DNA of 29,632 nucleotides from CAZMIL01 sp964566425 (GTDB lineage Bacteria; Patescibacteriota; Microgenomatia; UBA1406; GWC2-37-13): positions 1 to 29,632 of the forward strand of contig CAZMIL010000008.1 in NCBI GenBank assembly GCA_964566425.1, written 5' to 3'. The notes under the pieces are model-generated. The model saw nothing but the letters and a program-made list of their open reading frames with translations, did no database searches and was not told where the DNA came from. A program made the translations under genes and the position numbers. Of this stretch, positions 27,450 to 29,632 are shown piece after piece (position 1 is the first letter of the stretch; the number at the start of each line of letters is the position of its first letter).

Positions 27450-29468
27450 ATGCTCAAAACAGCGATTGAGGCCTTGCGCGGAACAAGCATTCTCACTCTC
27501 CGACGTTTGAAATCTTTGGATATTAACACCTTTGAGGATCTCCTGAATTATTTTCCTTTCCGTTACGAAAATTTTTCTCTTGTCTCCAAAATAAATCGTC
27601 TACAGCCAGGAGAAACAGTTACGCTCAAAGGTCAAGTCAAAGAAGCAAAAAATGAATACACGCGAAGTCGATTAACCCTGCAGAAAATCAAACTCCAAGA
27701 CGAAAGTGGAGAAATAAATATAACCTGGTTTAACCAACCTTATCTCATCAATATTTTTAAACGGACTTCCTGGCTGGCCGTTTCCGGCGCAGTTAAAATT
27801 CACGGTCATCAACTCGTTCTCGAGCCTAAAGAATATGAGATTCTGCTCGAAGCTAACCAAACTACCATCCATACTGGCAGAATTATTCCAATTTATCCAG
27901 AGAAAAAGGGATTATCATCTAGAACTTTGCGTGAAAAAATTTATTTTGTTTTACAAAACCACTTGCCGGAATTCTTGCCCCAGGAACTACTGAAAAACTA
28001 TTCCCTGGCCGATGAAATTTATGCTTACCGCAATATTCATTTTCCTGAATCTTCAGAGGTAATCGCTCGCGCCCGCGAGCGTTTATCTTTTGACGAATTA
28101 TTTATCATTAATCTCTCTTCGCAACTGACACGACAAGATTGGGAAAAAGAAAAAGTAGGACATAAATTTCTGATCAAACAGAAAGTTATTAATTCCTTCA
28201 TTCAAGATCTGTCTTTTAAATTAACCCGTGATCAGCAAAAAGCACTGAAGGCTGTCATTAACGATTTATCTTCAGCACGGCCGATGAACCGTCTACTCTA
28301 CGGTGATGTTGGTTCCGGCAAAACCGTGGTCGCAGCCCTCGCTGCCTACATCACCTATCTTAATGGCTCCAAGACCTTATTTATGGCTCCAACTGAAATT
28401 CTAGCTCAACAACACCATCAAACTTTACGGATGTTGTTTAAAAACTCTCCGCTCAAAGTAGGACTGCAAACTGGCACAAACAAAATTAAAAATACCGAAG
28501 ACTACAATCTCCTTCTGGGCACTCATGCCTTGCTCAATCAGAAATTGATCCTCAAAAATGTTGGTTTAGTCGTGATTGATGAACAGCACAGATTCGGCGT
28601 CCAACAACGGGCAATGCTCAAAGAAAAAGGAATAAATCCTCATTTATTGACGATGACTGCGACGCCGATTCCGCGGACGGTCGCTTTGACTCTTTATGGC
28701 GAACTGGATATCTCTAACATTGAAGAGATGCCTGTGGGAAGAATTCCAATCAAAACATGGCTTGTCCCCAAGTATAAACGACTTGATGGTTATCAATGGA
28801 TCCGTCAAAAGATTAAAGAGGGTGATCAAGCCTTTGTTATCTGTCCTTTGATTGAAGAATCAACTGCGGAGACAATGCTATCAGTCAAAGCAGCAACTAA
28901 AGAATATGAATATTTGGCGACCAAAATTTTTTCGAATATAAAACTGGGTTTGTTGCATGGAAAAATAAAATCGGACGAAAAGGATAAAATTATGAAAAAT
29001 TTTAAAGCTAAGAAGATTGATATCCTCGTGGCAACGCCTGTAGTAGAAGTCGGGATAGACGTCCCTAATGCTACCATCATGATTATTGAAGCGGCCGAGC
29101 GTTATGGACTGGCTCAACTACACCAACTTCGCGGGAGAGTGGGGCGGGGCGAGAAACAATCTTATTGTCTACTGTATACTGAAAAAGAAGATAAACGTCT
29201 TCTTGGACGGCTTAATTTTCTAGCAAAAAATGGTAGCGGCTTAAAAATCGCAGAGTACGATTTTCACAGGCGTGGTCCTGGCGAAATTTACGGCTCTCGC
29301 CAACATGGTTATCTAGATTTAAAAATTGCTTCACTCACCGATTTACAAACGATCGAAAAAAGCAAGCAAGCCGCCAAACACTTTCTTGCGGATTATAAGC
29401 TACAAGATTTCCCCGAAATCCAACACAGAATTCAAAAATATAAGCGCAGCCAAATCTCCAGAGATTAA
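27450..29468 (+). CDS. recG: ATP-dependent DNA helicase RecG
   Basis: A 672-residue superfamily 2 helicase that remodels stalled forks and Holliday junctions. The N-terminal wedge/OB-fold domain is present (DLLNYFPFRYENFS, ETVTLKGQVKEAKN). The helicase motifs are motif Ia region LTRDQQKALKAV, Walker A GDVGSGKT (about 285), DEQHRFGV (Walker B, about 376), MTATPIPRTVALTLYGELD (motif III), VATPVVEVGIDVPNA and QLHQLRGRVGRG (motifs V-VI). The C-terminal RecG wrap motif reads RRGPGEIYGSRQHG. Length is close to the 690 of well-known members. It starts 24 nt after the 35-residue gene. Confidence 0.97.
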   Translation: MLKTAIEALRGTSILTLRRLKSLDINTFEDLLNYFPFRYENFSLVSKINRLQPGETVTLKGQVKEAKNEYTRSRLTLQKIKLQDESGEINITWFNQPYLINIFKRTSWLAVSGAVKIHGHQLVLEPKEYEILLEANQTTIHTGRIIPIYPEKKGLSSRTLREKIYFVLQNHLPEFLPQELLKNYSLADEIYAYRNIHFPESSEVIARARERLSFDELFIINLSSQLTRQDWEKEKVGHKFLIKQKVINSFIQDLSFKLTRDQQKALKAVINDLSSARPMNRLLYGDVGSGKTVVAALAAYITYLNGSKTLFMAPTEILAQQHHQTLRMLFKNSPLKVGLQTGTNKIKNTEDYNLLLGTHALLNQKLILKNVGLVVIDEQHRFGVQQRAMLKEKGINPHLLTMTATPIPRTVALTLYGELDISNIEEMPVGRIPIKTWLVPKYKRLDGYQWIRQKIKEGDQAFVICPLIEESTAETMLSVKAATKEYEYLATKIFSNIKLGLLHGKIKSDEKDKIMKNFKAKKIDILVATPVVEVGIDVPNATIMIIEAAERYGLAQLHQLRGRVGRGEKQSYCLLYTEKEDKRLLGRLNFLAKNGSGLKIAEYDFHRRGPGEIYGSRQHGYLDLKIASLTDLQTIEKSKQAAKHFLADYKLQDFPEIQHRIQKYKRSQISRD

Positions 29469-29530
29469 TACACCTAAGCAGTCTCCAGTAGTCTAAACAT
29501 TATAATAAAAGTATTCAGGGGAGGCTATAG

Positions 29531-29593
29531 ATGTCAACCTATCATCATTGGGCGCTCTTGGGGACAAAGATCTCTCCAACCCATCCTACTTGA
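29531..29593 (+). CDS. Possible 20-residue peptide with a strong ribosome binding site
   Basis: TATAAT (29501-29506), then GGGGAGG (29518-29524) 6 nt before an ATG that opens a 20-codon frame (MSTYHHWALLGTKISPTHPT) ending in TGA. The signals are good but the peptide is short and has no relatives I know. It overlaps a possible minus-strand gene tail. It might be a leader peptide for a gene beyond the window or a chance frame. Confidence 0.25.
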   Translation: MSTYHHWALLGTKISPTHPT

Positions 29594-29632
29594 TTTTTTG
29601 GCAGTTCAACCTGTTTTTCTTGCAACTGTTGA
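29545..29632 (-). CDS. Possible C-terminal end of a gene entering from the right
   Basis: On the minus strand a frame open to the window edge ends QQLQEKQVELPKNQVGWVGE then IFVPKSAQ and TGA at 29545. The composition looks like real protein, and it would converge with recG across about 76 nt. It is too short to identify and is incompatible with the plus-strand 20-residue frame; one of the two is probably not real. Confidence 0.35.
   Translation of the reverse strand, partial: QQLQEKQVELPKNQVGWVGEIFVPKSAQ

Noticed and set aside
1..29632. Alternative genetic code with TGA as an amino acid
   Set aside because: PfkB, the PBP and the 47-residue gene all end naturally at TGA and conserved Trp positions use TGG.
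1..29632. CRISPR array, prophage, transposase or rRNA
   Set aside because: No regularly spaced direct repeats, no recombinase or transposase motifs and no rRNA core sequences were found; the only repeats are the palindromic elements and the intragenic duplication.

Overview
The window reads as a chromosomal segment of a Candidate Phyla Radiation (Patescibacteria) bacterium, most likely of the Microgenomates group. The evidence is the gene content. There are families typical of these genomes (DUF5652, DUF5660, secreted proteins with TPTP linkers), pared-down housekeeping proteins (trigger factor without a prolyl-isomerase domain, threonyl-tRNA synthetase without TGS and editing domains, PheT without the tRNA-binding OB fold, a 229-residue HolA) and many small conserved hypotheticals. 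TGA is used as a normal stop, so this is not a TGA-recoded CPR lineage. No rRNA, CRISPR array, insertion sequence or phage gene was seen.

Layout. 1-2402: a MASE1 membrane sensor running off the left edge, a PfkB-family sugar kinase, and a divergent DNA polymerase III delta subunit. 2403-2926: gene-free, AT-rich, rich in inverted repeats. 2927-6035: phosphomannomutase/phosphoglucomutase, a degenerate palindromic repeat, then a 533-residue membrane protein. 6047-9639: a secreted Trp-rich protein, DUF378, an HTH plus NUMOD3-like protein, tRNA-Lys, DUF5652, tRNA-Arg, a membrane-anchored methyltransferase and a lysozyme/transglycosylase-like protein. 9645-11666: DUF5660, trigger factor and a second transglycosylase-like protein. 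11909-16397: a cell-surface block with a giant repeat protein, a small repeat protein sharing its INTG motif, a Pro/Gly-rich protein with a sorting-signal-like C terminus, and a sortase. 16519-19356: small and unknown genes with tRNA-Asp and tRNA-Val. 19366-24727: thrS-infC-rpmI-rplT-pheS-pheT, the same order as in Escherichia coli. 24713-29468: a class A penicillin-binding protein, a 35-residue membrane peptide and recG. A partial gene may enter from the right edge.

Two themes stand out. First, 21 genes have a -10 hexamer so close to the start codon (5-8 nt in 19 cases) that their mRNAs should be leaderless or nearly so. A small set, mostly exported-protein genes, instead has a distal TTGACA promoter and a leader; these carry Shine-Dalgarno sequences, some of them near-complete complements of the 16S rRNA tail, and several have a hairpin at the predicted mRNA 5' end. 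Second, the sortase block looks like a compact surface-fibre or surface-layer system. It comprises a sortase, a candidate substrate with YAPTG instead of LPXTG, and two exported proteins built from related Asn/Gln/Thr/Gly-rich repeats, the larger ending in a membrane anchor. The penicillin-binding protein and two transglycosylase-like proteins nearby supply envelope functions.
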